DNA of 64,000 bases, taken from the NCBI RefSeq assembly GCF_029635795.1, contig NZ_CP114280.1, forward strand, positions 2,294,001 to 2,358,000, given 5' to 3'. Made by a program: the position numbers and the translations under genes. The notes beneath the pieces were generated by a model. That model was not told where the DNA came from, searched no databases, and worked only from the letters and a program-made list of their open reading frames with translations. Position 1 is the stretch's first letter; each line of letters begins with the position of its first letter. This document shows, piece by piece, positions 53,483 to 62,284 of this stretch. This DNA comes from Dickeya lacustris. Its GTDB lineage: Bacteria > Pseudomonadota > Gammaproteobacteria > Enterobacterales > Enterobacteriaceae.

Positions 53483-54148
53483 TCAAATCCAGCCCCGCTC
53501 GGCAAAAGAGACGTACTCTGCGCGCCCAATCACCAGATGATCCAGCACCCGAATATCCAGTAATTGGCAGGCCGTAATGATGCGATTGGTTATCAACCGG
53601 TCAGCCTGGCTGGGCTCCGCACGCCCGGAAGGGTGGTTGTGGGCCAAAATCAGCGCGGCGGCGTTCAGCTTTAGCGCTTGCCGTACAATTTCACGCGGGT
53701 GAACTTCCACGCTGTGTAAGGTTCCGGCAAACATCTCCTGATGCTCAATTACCCGATGCTGATTATCCAGAAACATCACCAAAAAAACTTCCCGCTCATG
53801 ATGAGCCAGCAGCAATTGCAGGTACTGTTGCGTCACCTGCGGGTTGAGCATGGCATCTTCCCGCGCCAGATGCGATGAGAATAACCGGCGGGATAACTCT
53901 GCCACCGCCTGCAACTGGGTATATTTCGATACTCCCACCCCGCGCACCGCGCTAAATGCCGCCCAGTCCGCCGTCATTAGTTGGTGTAACGAGCCAAACT
54001 GCTGCAACAGGTTTTGCGCCAGTTGCATCACATGCACGCCTTCAACGCCGGTACGCAAAAAAATCGCCAGTAATTCGGCATCACTCAATGCCGCAACGCC
54101 AAACGACATCAATTTTTCTCGCGGCGCACACCCGTCATTCCATTCCAT
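53483..54148 (-). CDS. radC: RadC family JAB/MPN+ domain protein
   Basis: 221 residues. It has the helix-hairpin-helix-like N-terminal part ([31 protein letters not shown]) and the MPN+ metal motif [12 protein letters not shown] then [22 protein letters not shown] (H-x-H-P-S-G). The family is often linked to recombination, though a repair role for E. coli RadC is unproven. It precedes rpmB on the same strand, as in E. coli; a new gene lies between it and coaBC. Confidence 0.93.
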   Translation of the reverse strand: MEWNDGCAPREKLMSFGVAALSDAELLAIFLRTGVEGVHVMQLAQNLLQQFGSLHQLMTADWAAFSAVRGVGVSKYTQLQAVAELSRRLFSSHLAREDAMLNPQVTQQYLQLLLAHHEREVFLVMFLDNQHRVIEHQEMFAGTLHSVEVHPREIVRQALKLNAAALILAHNHPSGRAEPSQADRLITNRIITACQLLDIRVLDHLVIGRAEYVSFAERGWI

Positions 54149-54385
54149 GTTCTGCTTCCATGTTCCGCTCGCTCGCCATCACACCCCACCGCCGGGGTGA
54201 ACATTATCATCTCATGACCGCAACCGCGCCTCGACAGGCCGATTCAGCGCATGCGAAGCGGCTCGCAGCAATGACGGCAACACTGACGAAAAGCCATAGA
54301 AAAACCATAAAAGGGATAAAGCTCACACTCTTTCAAGCCAGCAAAATGATAAAAGAATTTAACCAATCAGATGGAGTCACCGCCG

Positions 54386-54880
54386 ATGAACAGCAAACGA
54401 CTTACCGGTTTAGGTTTACTGCTAGCTACCCTGTCTTTCTCTGCATTCCCTGCATTTTCTGCGCAATCACCGCTGGATAAAGACGCTCAGACTGCGCTGC
54501 GCACCGCGCTGCATGACGAGTATCGCGCCGAAGCCTTCTATGCGGCGGCAGCGGAAAAATGGGGCCAGGCAACGCCCTTCAAACACATTGTTCAGGCTGA
54601 ACAAAACCATGCGTATATGTTGGCGCAGCTAATGCAAAGCTATGGCATGGCGGTGCCGCCCAACACGCTCTCCGGCAGCGACAGAGCCAAAGCAAGCCTT
54701 CCGGCTACGTTAAAACAGGCCTGCGCCATGGCGGTAAAAGCCGAAATCGCGAACCGCGATATGTACGATAAAAACCTGATTCCGCTCGTTAATCGGCATC
54801 GTGACATCGTGGTGCTGTTCCAAAAACTGCGGGATGCCTCGCAAGATAACCACCTGCCTGTCTTCAAACGCTGCCAGTAA
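54386..54880 (+). CDS. Exported ferritin-like DUF2202 protein
   Basis: 164 residues from the ATG at 54386, with GGAG 9 bases before it. A clear signal peptide (MNSKRLTGLGLLLATLSFSA then FPAFSA) cleaves near residue 26, so the protein is periplasmic or secreted. The mature part is a four-helix ferritin-like domain: LHDEYRAEAFYAAAAEKWG, VQAEQNHAYMLAQLMQSYG (E72 and H75), CAMAVKAEIANRDMYD (E120) and LRDASQDNHLPVFKRC, with E45, E49, E72, H75, E120 and H156 as possible metal ligands. Function is unknown; relatives are annotated as DUF2202. It sits alone between radC and coaBC, an insertion relative to E. coli. Confidence 0.88.
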   Translation: MNSKRLTGLGLLLATLSFSAFPAFSAQSPLDKDAQTALRTALHDEYRAEAFYAAAAEKWGQATPFKHIVQAEQNHAYMLAQLMQSYGMAVPPNTLSGSDRAKASLPATLKQACAMAVKAEIANRDMYDKNLIPLVNRHRDIVVLFQKLRDASQDNHLPVFKRCQ

Positions 54881-54916
54881 TCCTCTGCCTGGCCTGCTAT
54901 CACCTCTCGCCCATCC

Positions 54917-54940
54917 GCCACACCCGCCGACCGGTGTGGC
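54917..54940 (+). terminator. Hairpin after the DUF2202 gene
   Basis: GCCACACC and GGTGTGGC form an 8-bp stem with an 8-base loop, about 37 bases beyond the stop, with no T-run. The coaBC promoter lies just after; TATGATAAAAT near 54990 resembles a -10 element. Confidence 0.5.
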
Positions 54941-55032
54941 GCGGGCGGGTGATGAAAAACCTACCATCCGGGCCGATTTTCACGACTTATGATAAAATAG
55001 CCGCCCTTTTAGGCTGACAAGCGGATATAACG

Positions 55033-56328
55033 ATGACAGATTCTTCCGGTCTGCATGGGCACTCCGGCACGTTGCTGGCGGAAACACAGCAGGCAGAGAC
55101 ACCTCTGTTGGGTAAACACATTGTACTGGGCATCAGCGGCGGTATCGCAGCCTATAAGTGCCCGGAGCTGGTCAGACGCCTGCGCGAGCGGGGGGCGGAA
55201 GTCCGCGTGGTGATGACCCCAGCCGCCAGCGCGTTTATCACACCGCTGACGCTACAAGCCGTCAGCGGTTATCCGGTTTCGACCGACTTGCTTGACCCGG
55301 CTGCCGAAGCGGCGATGGGGCACATTGAGCTTGGGAAATGGGCCGATTTGGTGCTGCTGGCACCGGCGTCAGCCGACCTTATCGCACGCCTTGCCGCAGG
55401 CATGGCCAATGACCTGCTCACCACGGTTTGCCTGGCAACAGCCGCTCCCGTCGCGCTGGCCCCGGCCATGAACCAGCAGATGTACCGCGCGGCGGCCACA
55501 CAGCATAACCTCAAGCTATTGTCATCGCGTGCCGTGATGCTCTGGGGGCCGGATAGCGGCAGCCAGGCCTGTGGCGATGTCGGCCCTGGCCGTATGCTTG
55601 ACCCGCAAGATATCGTGGCAAGGGTCGCGGCGCAGTTCACCGCCAGTGCGCCTGTCAACGATATGCAACAGCTGAAGATTATGATAACGGCTGGCCCGAC
55701 GCGTGAAGCGCTTGATCCGGTGCGTTTTATCAGTAATCACAGCTCAGGAAAAATGGGATTTGCTATCGCTGGCGCGGCGGCCGCTCGCGGGGCGCAAGTG
55801 ACCCTGGTCGCGGGCCCGGTCAACCTGCCGACACCGGCGGGCGTCAACCGCGTTGACGTCACCACCGCGCTGGAAATGCACCAAACGGTTATGCATCACG
55901 CCGCCGAACAACACATCGTGATAGGCTGTGCCGCCGTCGCAGACTACCGCGCCCAGACTATCGCCGATGAAAAAATCAAAAAGCAGGGCGACGAAATCAG
56001 CATCACTCTGGTGAAAAATCCAGATATCATCGCCGATGTGGCGGCGATGGCGGAAAATCGCCCTTATGTTGTCGGGTTTGCCGCCGAAACCTGTAATGTG
56101 GAAGAATACGCACGCCAGAAACTGGCCCGCAAACAGTTGGATCTGATCTGCGCGAATGATGTTTCTATTTCCGATCAAGGGTTTAATTCGGAAAACAACA
56201 CCCTGCATCTTTTCTGGCCGGAGGGTGAAAAATGCCTGCCGCACGGCAGCAAACACCTATTGGGCCAACAGTTAATTGACGAGATTGTCCGCCGTTATGA
56301 TGAAAAAAATCGACGTAAAAATTCTTGA
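55033..56328 (+). CDS. coaBC: Phosphopantothenoylcysteine decarboxylase / phosphopantothenate-cysteine ligase
   Basis: 431 residues, about 25 more than E. coli Dfp because of an N-terminal extension ([20 protein letters not shown]) before [18 protein letters not shown]. The first half is the flavoprotein decarboxylase (CoaC): [24 protein letters not shown], and [12 protein letters not shown] with its catalytic cysteine. The second half is the CTP-dependent ligase (CoaB): [25 protein letters not shown] and KIKKQGDE, with the catalytic lysine. An internal ATG at 55120 region (GKH) is not used. dut overlaps the end by 32 bases. Confidence 0.96.
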   Translation: MTDSSGLHGHSGTLLAETQQAETPLLGKHIVLGISGGIAAYKCPELVRRLRERGAEVRVVMTPAASAFITPLTLQAVSGYPVSTDLLDPAAEAAMGHIELGKWADLVLLAPASADLIARLAAGMANDLLTTVCLATAAPVALAPAMNQQMYRAAATQHNLKLLSSRAVMLWGPDSGSQACGDVGPGRMLDPQDIVARVAAQFTASAPVNDMQQLKIMITAGPTREALDPVRFISNHSSGKMGFAIAGAAAARGAQVTLVAGPVNLPTPAGVNRVDVTTALEMHQTVMHHAAEQHIVIGCAAVADYRAQTIADEKIKKQGDEISITLVKNPDIIADVAAMAENRPYVVGFAAETCNVEEYARQKLARKQLDLICANDVSISDQGFNSENNTLHLFWPEGEKCLPHGSKHLLGQQLIDEIVRRYDEKNRRKNS

Positions 56329-56755
56329 TGCGCGTATCGGGCAGCAATTCCCGCTGCCTACTTATGCGACCCCCGGTTCGGCCGGACTGGACTTACGCGC
56401 CTGTCTGGATAGCAACATCGAACTGGCGGCAGGAGAAACGACGCTGGTGCCAACCGGGCTGGCTATCCATATTGCCGACCCGTCACTGGCGGCGGTGATT
56501 CTGCCGCGCTCGGGGCTTGGCCATAAGCATGGCGTGGTGCTGGGTAATCTGGTCGGGCTGATTGACTCTGATTATCAGGGCCAGTTGATGGTGTCGGTAT
56601 GGAACCGTGGCAGCCAGTCTTTTACCATTACGCCCGGCGAGCGCATCGCACAGATGGTGTTCGTTCCTGTGGTGCAGGCTGAGTTTAATCTGGTCAACGA
56701 TTTTGCCGGTAGTGAACGAGGAGAAGGGGGATTTGGCCACTCCGGTCGTCACTAA
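56297..56755 (+). CDS. dut: Deoxyuridine 5'-triphosphate nucleotidohydrolase
   Basis: 152 residues from [18 protein letters not shown] at 56297, the same as E. coli; an in-frame ATG seven codons earlier is not used. It cuts dUTP to dUMP. The five trimeric dUTPase motifs are present: [42 protein letters not shown] and the mobile C-terminal [11 protein letters not shown]. It begins inside coaBC (32-base overlap), so translation is coupled. Confidence 0.98.
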   Translation: MMKKIDVKILDARIGQQFPLPTYATPGSAGLDLRACLDSNIELAAGETTLVPTGLAIHIADPSLAAVILPRSGLGHKHGVVLGNLVGLIDSDYQGQLMVSVWNRGSQSFTITPGERIAQMVFVPVVQAEFNLVNDFAGSERGEGGFGHSGRH

Positions 56756-56859
56756 TCCCCTGTTCTGGCCACAAGACAACCATAAAGCCACAGCACATCC
56801 GTGACTGTGGCGCCGTTGGGCGTTGTGCCGTTACATTTTTAGCAAGGGTTTTTTCTGAC

Positions 56860-57456
56860 ATGGCAGAGAAAGAGAACACCAAGAAGAATCGCCGCGAGGA
56901 AATTCTGCAAGCGCTGGCGCAAATGCTGGAGTCCAGTGACGGCAGCCAACGCATTACCACCGCCAAGCTTGCCGCCGCCGTGGGCGTTTCCGAAGCCGCG
57001 CTTTATCGGCACTTTCCCAGCAAAACACGCATGTTTGACAGCCTGATCGAGTTTATCGAAAACAGCCTGACAACCCGCATCAACCTGATTTTGCAAGACG
57101 AGAAAGAGACCTTCAACCGCTTGCGGCTGATTTTACTGTTGATTCTGGGGTTTGCTGAAAAGAATCCGGGCCTGACGCGTATTCTCACCGGCCATGCGCT
57201 GATGTTTGAGCAAGACCGCCTGCAAGGGCGCATCAACCAGCTGTTTGACCGCATCGAGTCACAGTTGCGCCAGGTACTGCGTGAACACAAATTACGCACC
57301 GGGCAGGCGTTCCGGCATGATGAAACGCTACTCGCCAGCCAGTTGCTGGCCTTCTGCGAAGGCATGCTTTCCCGCTTTACCCGCTCGGCGTTTCGCACCC
57401 TGCCTACGCAGGATTTCGACACCCGCTGGCCGCTGCTGGCGGCACAGTTGCAATAA
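56860..57456 (+). CDS. slmA: Nucleoid occlusion factor SlmA
   Basis: 198 residues. It is a TetR-type DNA-binding protein that, bound to SBS sites, blocks FtsZ assembly over the nucleoid. The helix-turn-helix reads [37 protein letters not shown]; the C-terminal FtsZ-contacting part follows, ending [16 protein letters not shown]. It follows dut by 104 bases, as in E. coli, and is convergent with pyrE. Confidence 0.97.
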   Translation: MAEKENTKKNRREEILQALAQMLESSDGSQRITTAKLAAAVGVSEAALYRHFPSKTRMFDSLIEFIENSLTTRINLILQDEKETFNRLRLILLLILGFAEKNPGLTRILTGHALMFEQDRLQGRINQLFDRIESQLRQVLREHKLRTGQAFRHDETLLASQLLAFCEGMLSRFTRSAFRTLPTQDFDTRWPLLAAQLQ

Positions 57457-57546
57457 CCGCAGGCGTGGTTGGCACGCCACGCCGTATGCAGGTGATAACA
57501 GGCAGCGGCTCACTCAACGGCGATAAAGCCTGAGCCGCACGCGCGC

Positions 57547-58188
57547 TTACACGCCAAACTGCGCGCGATACGCCGTTACTGCGTCCAGATGCGCGGCCAT
57601 TTCCGGTTTTTCGGCCAAATAGCTAATCAGTTCCCGCAACGTGATGATGGATGTCACCTTGCACTGATAATCCCGCTCCACTTCCTGAATCGCAGACAAC
57701 TCGGCCTGCCCGCGCTCCTGACGATCCAGCGCTATCAACACCCCGGCGAGCGTGGCACCCTGCGCGGCGATAATCGCCATCGATTCACGGATGGCCGTGC
57801 CAGCGGTGATAACGTCATCCACCAGCATGATGCGCCCTTGCAGCGCGCTGCCGACCAGATTGCCGCCCTCGCCATGGTTTTTGGCCTCTTTGCGGTTAAA
57901 GCAGTAAGGCACATCGCGATCGTGGTGCTCGGCCAACGCCACGGCGGTGGTGGTGGCAATCGGAATCCCTTTGTAGGCGGGCCCGAACAGCACATCAAAC
58001 TCAACGCCAGCATCCACCAGCGCCGCCGCATAAAACCGCCCCAGTAACGCCAGATCGCGCCCGGTATTAAACAGACCGGCATTGAAGAAATAGGGGCTGA
58101 TGCGCCCGGACTTCAGGGTAAATTCGCCAAACTTCAAAACCTGCTTGCTCAGTGCGAACTCGATAAACTGGCGCTGATAGGCCTTCAT
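57547..58188 (-). CDS. pyrE: Orotate phosphoribosyltransferase
   Basis: 213 residues from [13 protein letters not shown] at 58188; the upstream frame to 58251 is the attenuator region. It makes orotidine monophosphate from orotate and PRPP. The PRPP-binding motif is [17 protein letters not shown], and [17 protein letters not shown] and [14 protein letters not shown] are catalytic and flexible-loop parts. It follows rph, with the UTP-sensitive attenuator between them. Confidence 0.98.
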   Translation of the reverse strand: MKAYQRQFIEFALSKQVLKFGEFTLKSGRISPYFFNAGLFNTGRDLALLGRFYAAALVDAGVEFDVLFGPAYKGIPIATTTAVALAEHHDRDVPYCFNRKEAKNHGEGGNLVGSALQGRIMLVDDVITAGTAIRESMAIIAAQGATLAGVLIALDRQERGQAELSAIQEVERDYQCKVTSIITLRELISYLAEKPEMAAHLDAVTAYRAQFGV

Positions 58189-58256
58189 GACTCCCTCTCT
58201 TGTCATCACGGGGTGGCGCAAAGCCAGCACGCTACCGGCCTGGGCCACCACACACC

Positions 58257-58283
58257 AAAAAAAAGCGACCCGCAGGTCGCTTT
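58257..58283 (-). terminator. rph-pyrE attenuator hairpin
   Basis: AAAGCGACC (58262-58270) and GGTCGCTTT (58275-58283) with a CGCA loop are followed on the minus strand by eight T residues, beginning 10 bases after the rph stop. This is the known pyrE attenuator position in enterobacteria, where rph translation coupled to UTP levels decides readthrough. An intact rph here would keep the control. Confidence 0.9.
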
Positions 58284-58292
58284 AAACATTCA

Positions 58293-59009
58293 TTACGCCG
58301 TCAGTGCGGCTTTTTGCGCACGGACAATCTCTTCAATCCCCTGACGCGCCAGCGCCAGCAGGGAGAGCAACTCGTCATGGCTGAACGGTTCGCCCTCGGC
58401 GGTGCCCTGAATTTCTATCATGCGGCCATCTTCGGTCATCACCACGTTCATGTCGGTTTCTGCCGCCGAATCCTCGACATACTCAAGATCACACACCGCC
58501 TCGCCGTTGACGATGCCGACCGATACCGCCGCGACCATGCCTTTCAGCGGGCTGGTTTTCAGCTTACCGCTGGCGACCAGGCCATTGAGCGCATCCGCCA
58601 GCGCCACGCAGGCACCGGTGATAGAGGCGGTGCGCGTACCGCCATCAGCCTGCAATACGTCGCAGTCCAGCGTGATGGTGTACTCGCCGAGTTTGGCCAA
58701 ATCCACCGCTGCACGCAGGGAGCGGGCGATCAGGCGCTGAATTTCCAGCGTGCGGCCGCCCTGCTTGCCTCTGGCGGCTTCGCGGGCGTTACGGCTGTGG
58801 GTGGCGCGCGGCAACATACCGTATTCAGCGGTAATCCAGCCTTGTCCCTGGCCTTTCAGAAAGCGCGGTACCCCTTCCTCTACGGTGGCGGTGCACAGCA
58901 CCTTGGTATCGCCAAACTCCACCAAAACCGACCCTTCGGCATGTTTGGTGTAGTGACGGGTAAATGTGAGAGGGCGAATTTGCGGGGCACTTCGACCTGT
59001 TGGGCGCAT
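58293..59009 (-). CDS. rph: Ribonuclease PH
   Basis: 238 residues and intact (the K-12 gene is frameshifted). It trims tRNA 3' ends by phosphorolysis. [28 protein letters not shown] at the N-terminus, [19 protein letters not shown] (phosphate-binding), [23 protein letters not shown] and [19 protein letters not shown] (metal aspartates) are conserved. It reads into the pyrE attenuator. yicC, divergent from rph in E. coli, is replaced here by a DUF202 gene. Confidence 0.98.
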   Translation of the reverse strand: MRPTGRSAPQIRPLTFTRHYTKHAEGSVLVEFGDTKVLCTATVEEGVPRFLKGQGQGWITAEYGMLPRATHSRNAREAARGKQGGRTLEIQRLIARSLRAAVDLAKLGEYTITLDCDVLQADGGTRTASITGACVALADALNGLVASGKLKTSPLKGMVAAVSVGIVNGEAVCDLEYVEDSAAETDMNVVMTEDGRMIEIQGTAEGEPFSHDELLSLLALARQGIEEIVRAQKAALTA

Positions 59010-59209
59010 GGCTCATCTCCGGCGGGTTCGTTAAACTGGCGCGCATTATACGGGCTTACCCCGCCCCTGCCTACCGCCAGTGACGATGAAAACTTCACCA
59101 CCGCCTGACACACTTTGCGCGATGCTACGCATAACCGAGACAGGCCGCTGGAGCAGGCCCTCGCCGCGCAGTAAAATGCCGCCATTACGTCTTTATCAGC
59201 CATGAAAAC

Positions 59210-59680
59210 ATGAGCCGCGCACCTTTATCATCACCGGTATCAAGACCGTCGATAGCAGAACCGTCGGTATCAGAATCATCGATACCAAAACCACCGTCTG
59301 ACACGGACGCCAGCCCGTCGCCACACGCGCGCGCCTCCCACTGGCAGCAGCAGGGGCAAGCGCCGGACTACCGCTTCTCGCTGGCCAATGAGCGCACGTT
59401 TCTGGCGTGGATTCGTACCGCGCTGGCATTTCTCGCCGGGGCTATCGCCATCGACCAGTTTGCCCCGATGCTGGCGACACCGGTGCTGCGCACGGTGGCG
59501 GCTATTTTTTTGTCGCTGGCCTCCGCGCTGCTGGCGTGGATGGCCTATCGCCGCTGGGCGGGCAATGAACAAGCGATGCGCACCGGCCAACCGCTGCCCT
59601 ACACCCGGTTACTGCTGGTAATGGCAAGCCTGGTCTGCACCCTGTCGGGGGTGCTGGCGCTGGTGATTGTGTTGCACTAG
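59210..59680 (+). CDS. yidH: DUF202 membrane protein (YidH-like)
   Basis: 156 residues. The first 45 are hydrophilic and partly made of five-residue repeats (VSRPS, IAEPS, VSESS, IPKPP) encoded by tandem 15-bp units. From residue 50 it matches E. coli YidH: APDYRFSLANERTFLAWIRTALAFLAGAIAIDQFAP, with three transmembrane helices and a conserved charged first half. The function of DUF202 proteins is unknown. The gene pairs with yidG, 52 bases downstream. The extended N-terminus is not seen in E. coli YidH (115 residues); a start further in cannot be excluded. Confidence 0.82.
   Translation: MSRAPLSSPVSRPSIAEPSVSESSIPKPPSDTDASPSPHARASHWQQQGQAPDYRFSLANERTFLAWIRTALAFLAGAIAIDQFAPMLATPVLRTVAAIFLSLASALLAWMAYRRWAGNEQAMRTGQPLPYTRLLLVMASLVCTLSGVLALVIVLH
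59236..59295. repeat. Four imperfect 15-bp repeats in the 5' part of yidH
   Basis: Units GGTATCAAGACCGTC, GATAGCAGAACCGTC, GGTATCAGAATCATC and GATACCAAAACCACC follow each other without gaps and keep the reading frame. The first unit is close to the 16-bp intergenic repeat at 49228 (GATATCAAGGCTCGTC), which makes the two arrays likely relatives. Confidence 0.8.
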
Positions 59681-59732
59681 CTGTATTGCACTCACTGTAT
59701 TGCACTAACTCTAACTATGTTGCACTAACGCC

Positions 59733-60083
59733 ATGATACCGCGCCCTGCCACTGTGATACGCGACCCCGGTTTACAGCCAGAAAGAACGCGGCTGGCCTG
59801 GTCTCGCACCGCATTTGTGCTGCTGCTGGACAGCCTGCTGCTGCTCAGAGTCGGCGGGCAAACGCACGCCCTGATGTGGCTGATACCCGGCGGCCTGTTA
59901 CTGGCGATGAGCGCGATGACCTATCTATGGGCGCGTTTACGCCTGAGCATACTGGCGCAAAACGGCCACCCTTGTAGCCGGGCATCACGCCTGATGATGC
60001 GCCTGCTCACGCTGGTGGTGCTGTTGTCCGCCTTAAGCCTGTCAGCAGTGATGTATTACGGCCCGCCTGCCGCTCTCGGGTGA
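59733..60083 (+). CDS. yidG: DUF202 membrane protein (YidG-like)
   Basis: 116 residues. It shares the start ADPGLQPERTSLAWFRT-type block with E. coli YidG (here RDPGLQPERTRLAWSRT), with three hydrophobic segments (FVLLLDSLLLLRVG, LMWLIPGGLLLAMSAMTYLW, LLTLVVLLSALSLSAVMYYG). It is paired with yidH, as the two are adjacent in E. coli. The function is not known. Confidence 0.85.
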   Translation: MIPRPATVIRDPGLQPERTRLAWSRTAFVLLLDSLLLLRVGGQTHALMWLIPGGLLLAMSAMTYLWARLRLSILAQNGHPCSRASRLMMRLLTLVVLLSALSLSAVMYYGPPAALG

Positions 60084-60167
60084 GGCAAACGTTTTTGATC
60101 TGCCTGTCTGGGTATACCTCTGCGCTATATCCCGGCGGCAGAAAATAAATTAAGCATTAAATAACAG

Positions 60168-60183
60168 TAAATTAGATAATTTA
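60168..60183. promoter_or_regulatory. Palindromic operator-like site upstream of the DUF1611 gene
   Basis: TAAATTA-GA-TAATTTA is a perfect inverted repeat with 7-bp arms and 2-bp centre, in an A+T-rich 208-base leader, 109 bases before the start of the DUF1611 gene. It suggests a dimeric regulator controlling the operon. No regulator gene is present in the window on this side; it may lie downstream of the ABC transporter. Confidence 0.5.
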
Positions 60184-60291
60184 CCGCTATAGCCTCAGGT
60201 TATACCCCTGCCATAAACAAGCATTCGTCAGAAAAAAAGCGCCGTGGAATAGTCTTAAGCATCTTCTGTAGACAACCACGGACAAGACAGC

Positions 60292-61299
60292 ATGCTGATC
60301 CCTCAACCTTATCTGCTTTTTCTTGGCGATGTGACCGACCCGCTGGCGGTGAAAACCGCGCGCGGCATTCACACCTGGCGTGCCGAACAGTGTGTCGGGC
60401 AGTTGCGTCTGCCGGGCAGCACGGTGTCGCTGGGATTAGACGATCTGGATATTGCCGAAGCACGCGCCCAGGGTGCGAAAACGCTGGTGCTGGGCACGGC
60501 TAACGCCGGTGGCTTTCTGCCCGCGCACTGGCTTGATACCGTGCGCGCGGCCATCGCAGCGGGCATGAACGTCGCCAACGGTCTGCATCAGCGCCTGACA
60601 GACGTTCCCGGCTTGTCGGCACTGGCCGAACAGCATCAGGTGCAGTTATTCGATATTCGCCACATGCGCCCGGAACTGACGGTCGGCAGCGGTGAAGCGC
60701 GCAGCGGCAAACGGGTGTTAACCGTCGGCACCGACTGTTCGGTCGGCAAAATGTACACCTCGCTGGCGCTGGAAGCGGCGATGCGCAAACAGGGCATGAA
60801 GGCCGATTTTCGCGCCACCGGCCAGACGGGTGTGCTGGTCGCCGGTGACGGCATCGCCATTGACGCCGTGATTGCCGATTTTATTGCCGGTGCCGCCGAA
60901 GCGCTGTCACCGGCCAATGACGATGACCACTGGGATATCGTCGAAGGTCAGGGGTCGCTGTTTCACCCCTCTTACGCGGGCGTGACAACCGGCCTTATCC
61001 ACGGCGCACAGCCACACTGGCTGGTGATGTGCCACGAAATGGGCCGCCCGCATATGCGCCACCTGCCGCACCAGCCGATGGTGGAGCTGGAGGAATGCAT
61101 CGACGCCTGCCTGCGCACCGCGCGCGTCACCAATCCGGCGGTACAGCTGGCGGGGCTGGCCATCAACACCTCGAATTACGCCGAGCAGGAAGCACGCGAC
61201 TATTGTCTGGCCTTAAGCACGCGTTTTGGCGTGCCAGCCACCGACCCGATTCGCTTCGGCATTGATGACATTGCCGCCCTGCTCAAGGCGCAGGGGTAA
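60292..61299 (+). CDS. dgcN: DUF1611 family protein, DgcN-like (D-glutamate N-acetyltransferase candidate)
   Basis: 335 residues. An N-terminal Rossmann-type domain (about 1-130) is followed by a P-loop domain with VGTDCSVGKMYTSLALE (P-loop GTDCSVGK at 146-153), FRATGQTGVLVAGDGIAIDAV and EGQGSLFHPSYAGVTTGLIHG. These are the DUF1611 hallmarks. DgcN of this family N-acetylates D-glutamate, the first step of a pathway described in marine bacteria and archaea, with the epimerase DgcA converting the product. Here the next gene, 4 bases away, is such an epimerase. Assignment rests on this pairing and the family; no enzyme activity is seen in the sequence. Confidence 0.8.
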   Translation: MLIPQPYLLFLGDVTDPLAVKTARGIHTWRAEQCVGQLRLPGSTVSLGLDDLDIAEARAQGAKTLVLGTANAGGFLPAHWLDTVRAAIAAGMNVANGLHQRLTDVPGLSALAEQHQVQLFDIRHMRPELTVGSGEARSGKRVLTVGTDCSVGKMYTSLALEAAMRKQGMKADFRATGQTGVLVAGDGIAIDAVIADFIAGAAEALSPANDDDHWDIVEGQGSLFHPSYAGVTTGLIHGAQPHWLVMCHEMGRPHMRHLPHQPMVELEECIDACLRTARVTNPAVQLAGLAINTSNYAEQEARDYCLALSTRFGVPATDPIRFGIDDIAALLKAQG

Positions 61300-61303
61300 G
61301 CCG

Positions 61304-62269
61304 ATGCGACAGTTGCATATTGAAAGCATAGAACTGCCGCTGGCGCGCCCGTTTGCCATTGCGCGCGGCACCCGCACCGCCGTTACCGTGGTGCGCGTCA
61401 CGCTGGAAGAGAACGGGTTTATTGGCCGGGGAGAATGCACGCCCACCGCGCATTATCAGGAAACGCCCGTAAGCGTCATCCAACAACTGGAAAGCGTGCG
61501 TCAGGCGGTGGAAAGCGGCCTCAGCCTGGCTGCGTTGCAGCTCGCGCTGCCGCCGGGTTCGGCGCGCAACGCGCTCGATTGCGCGCTGTGGCGACTGAAT
61601 GCGGCGTTGGCCAGACAAACGCTGTGGCAGCACCTTGCCATGACGCCGCCCTCGTCGGTTATCACCGCTGAAACCCTCAGTCTGGACACGCTGGAAAAGA
61701 TGACGTTGGCAGCGGCCGATGCCGCAGCACGCGGGGCGCTGCTGCTGAAAATCAAACTCGATGACCGGCAAATCGTAGACAAAGTGCGCGCCATTCGTCA
61801 GGCGGCCCCCACCGCCACCCTGATTGTCGATGCCAATGAAGCCTGGAGCGGGCTGGCGCTGGAGCCGCTGCTGCACCAGTTGGCCGGGCAGGGCGTGGCG
61901 ATGGTTGAGCAACCGCTGCCTGCCGGGCAGGATGCGGCGCTGGCAGGCTTCCACCATGCGATTGCGGTGTGCGCCGATGAGAGCTGCCACCACCGGGGTG
62001 ACATCGCCGCGCTGGGCGATCGTTACGAGATTATCAACATCAAGCTCGATAAATGCGGCGGCCTGAGCGAGGCGCTGGCGATGGTCGCTGAAGCCCGCCG
62101 CTACGGGATGCGCATCATGGTCGGCTGCATGCTCGGCTCCTCGCTGGCGATGGAAGCAGCGCTGCCGGTGACGCTGGCGGCTGAGTATGTCGATCTCGAT
62201 GGCCCGATTTGGCTGGCCGCCGACAGCTCGCCCTACCTGACCTACAACCTTGGCCGCATCTGGCTTTAA
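61304..62269 (+). CDS. dgcA: Enolase-superfamily epimerase, DgcA-like / dipeptide epimerase type
   Basis: 321 residues from the ATG at 61304, 4 bases after the DUF1611 stop; longer forms would overlap that gene. It belongs to the muconate-lactonising/dipeptide-epimerase group: K149-x-K151 (LLLKIKLDD), metal ligands D176 (IVDANEAW), E202 (VEQPLP) and D225 (CADES), the second lysine K247 in INIKLDKCGG, and VGCMLGSSL and the DxD motif in YVDLDGP near the end. Paired with DgcN it would convert N-acetyl-D-glutamate to N-acetyl-L-glutamate; L-Ala-D/L-Glu epimerase activity is the main alternative, since both sit near a peptide importer. Confidence 0.82.
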   Translation: MRQLHIESIELPLARPFAIARGTRTAVTVVRVTLEENGFIGRGECTPTAHYQETPVSVIQQLESVRQAVESGLSLAALQLALPPGSARNALDCALWRLNAALARQTLWQHLAMTPPSSVITAETLSLDTLEKMTLAAADAAARGALLLKIKLDDRQIVDKVRAIRQAAPTATLIVDANEAWSGLALEPLLHQLAGQGVAMVEQPLPAGQDAALAGFHHAIAVCADESCHHRGDIAALGDRYEIINIKLDKCGGLSEALAMVAEARRYGMRIMVGCMLGSSLAMEAALPVTLAAEYVDLDGPIWLAADSSPYLTYNLGRIWL

Positions 62270-62284
62270 CCCTGTGGAGTAACG

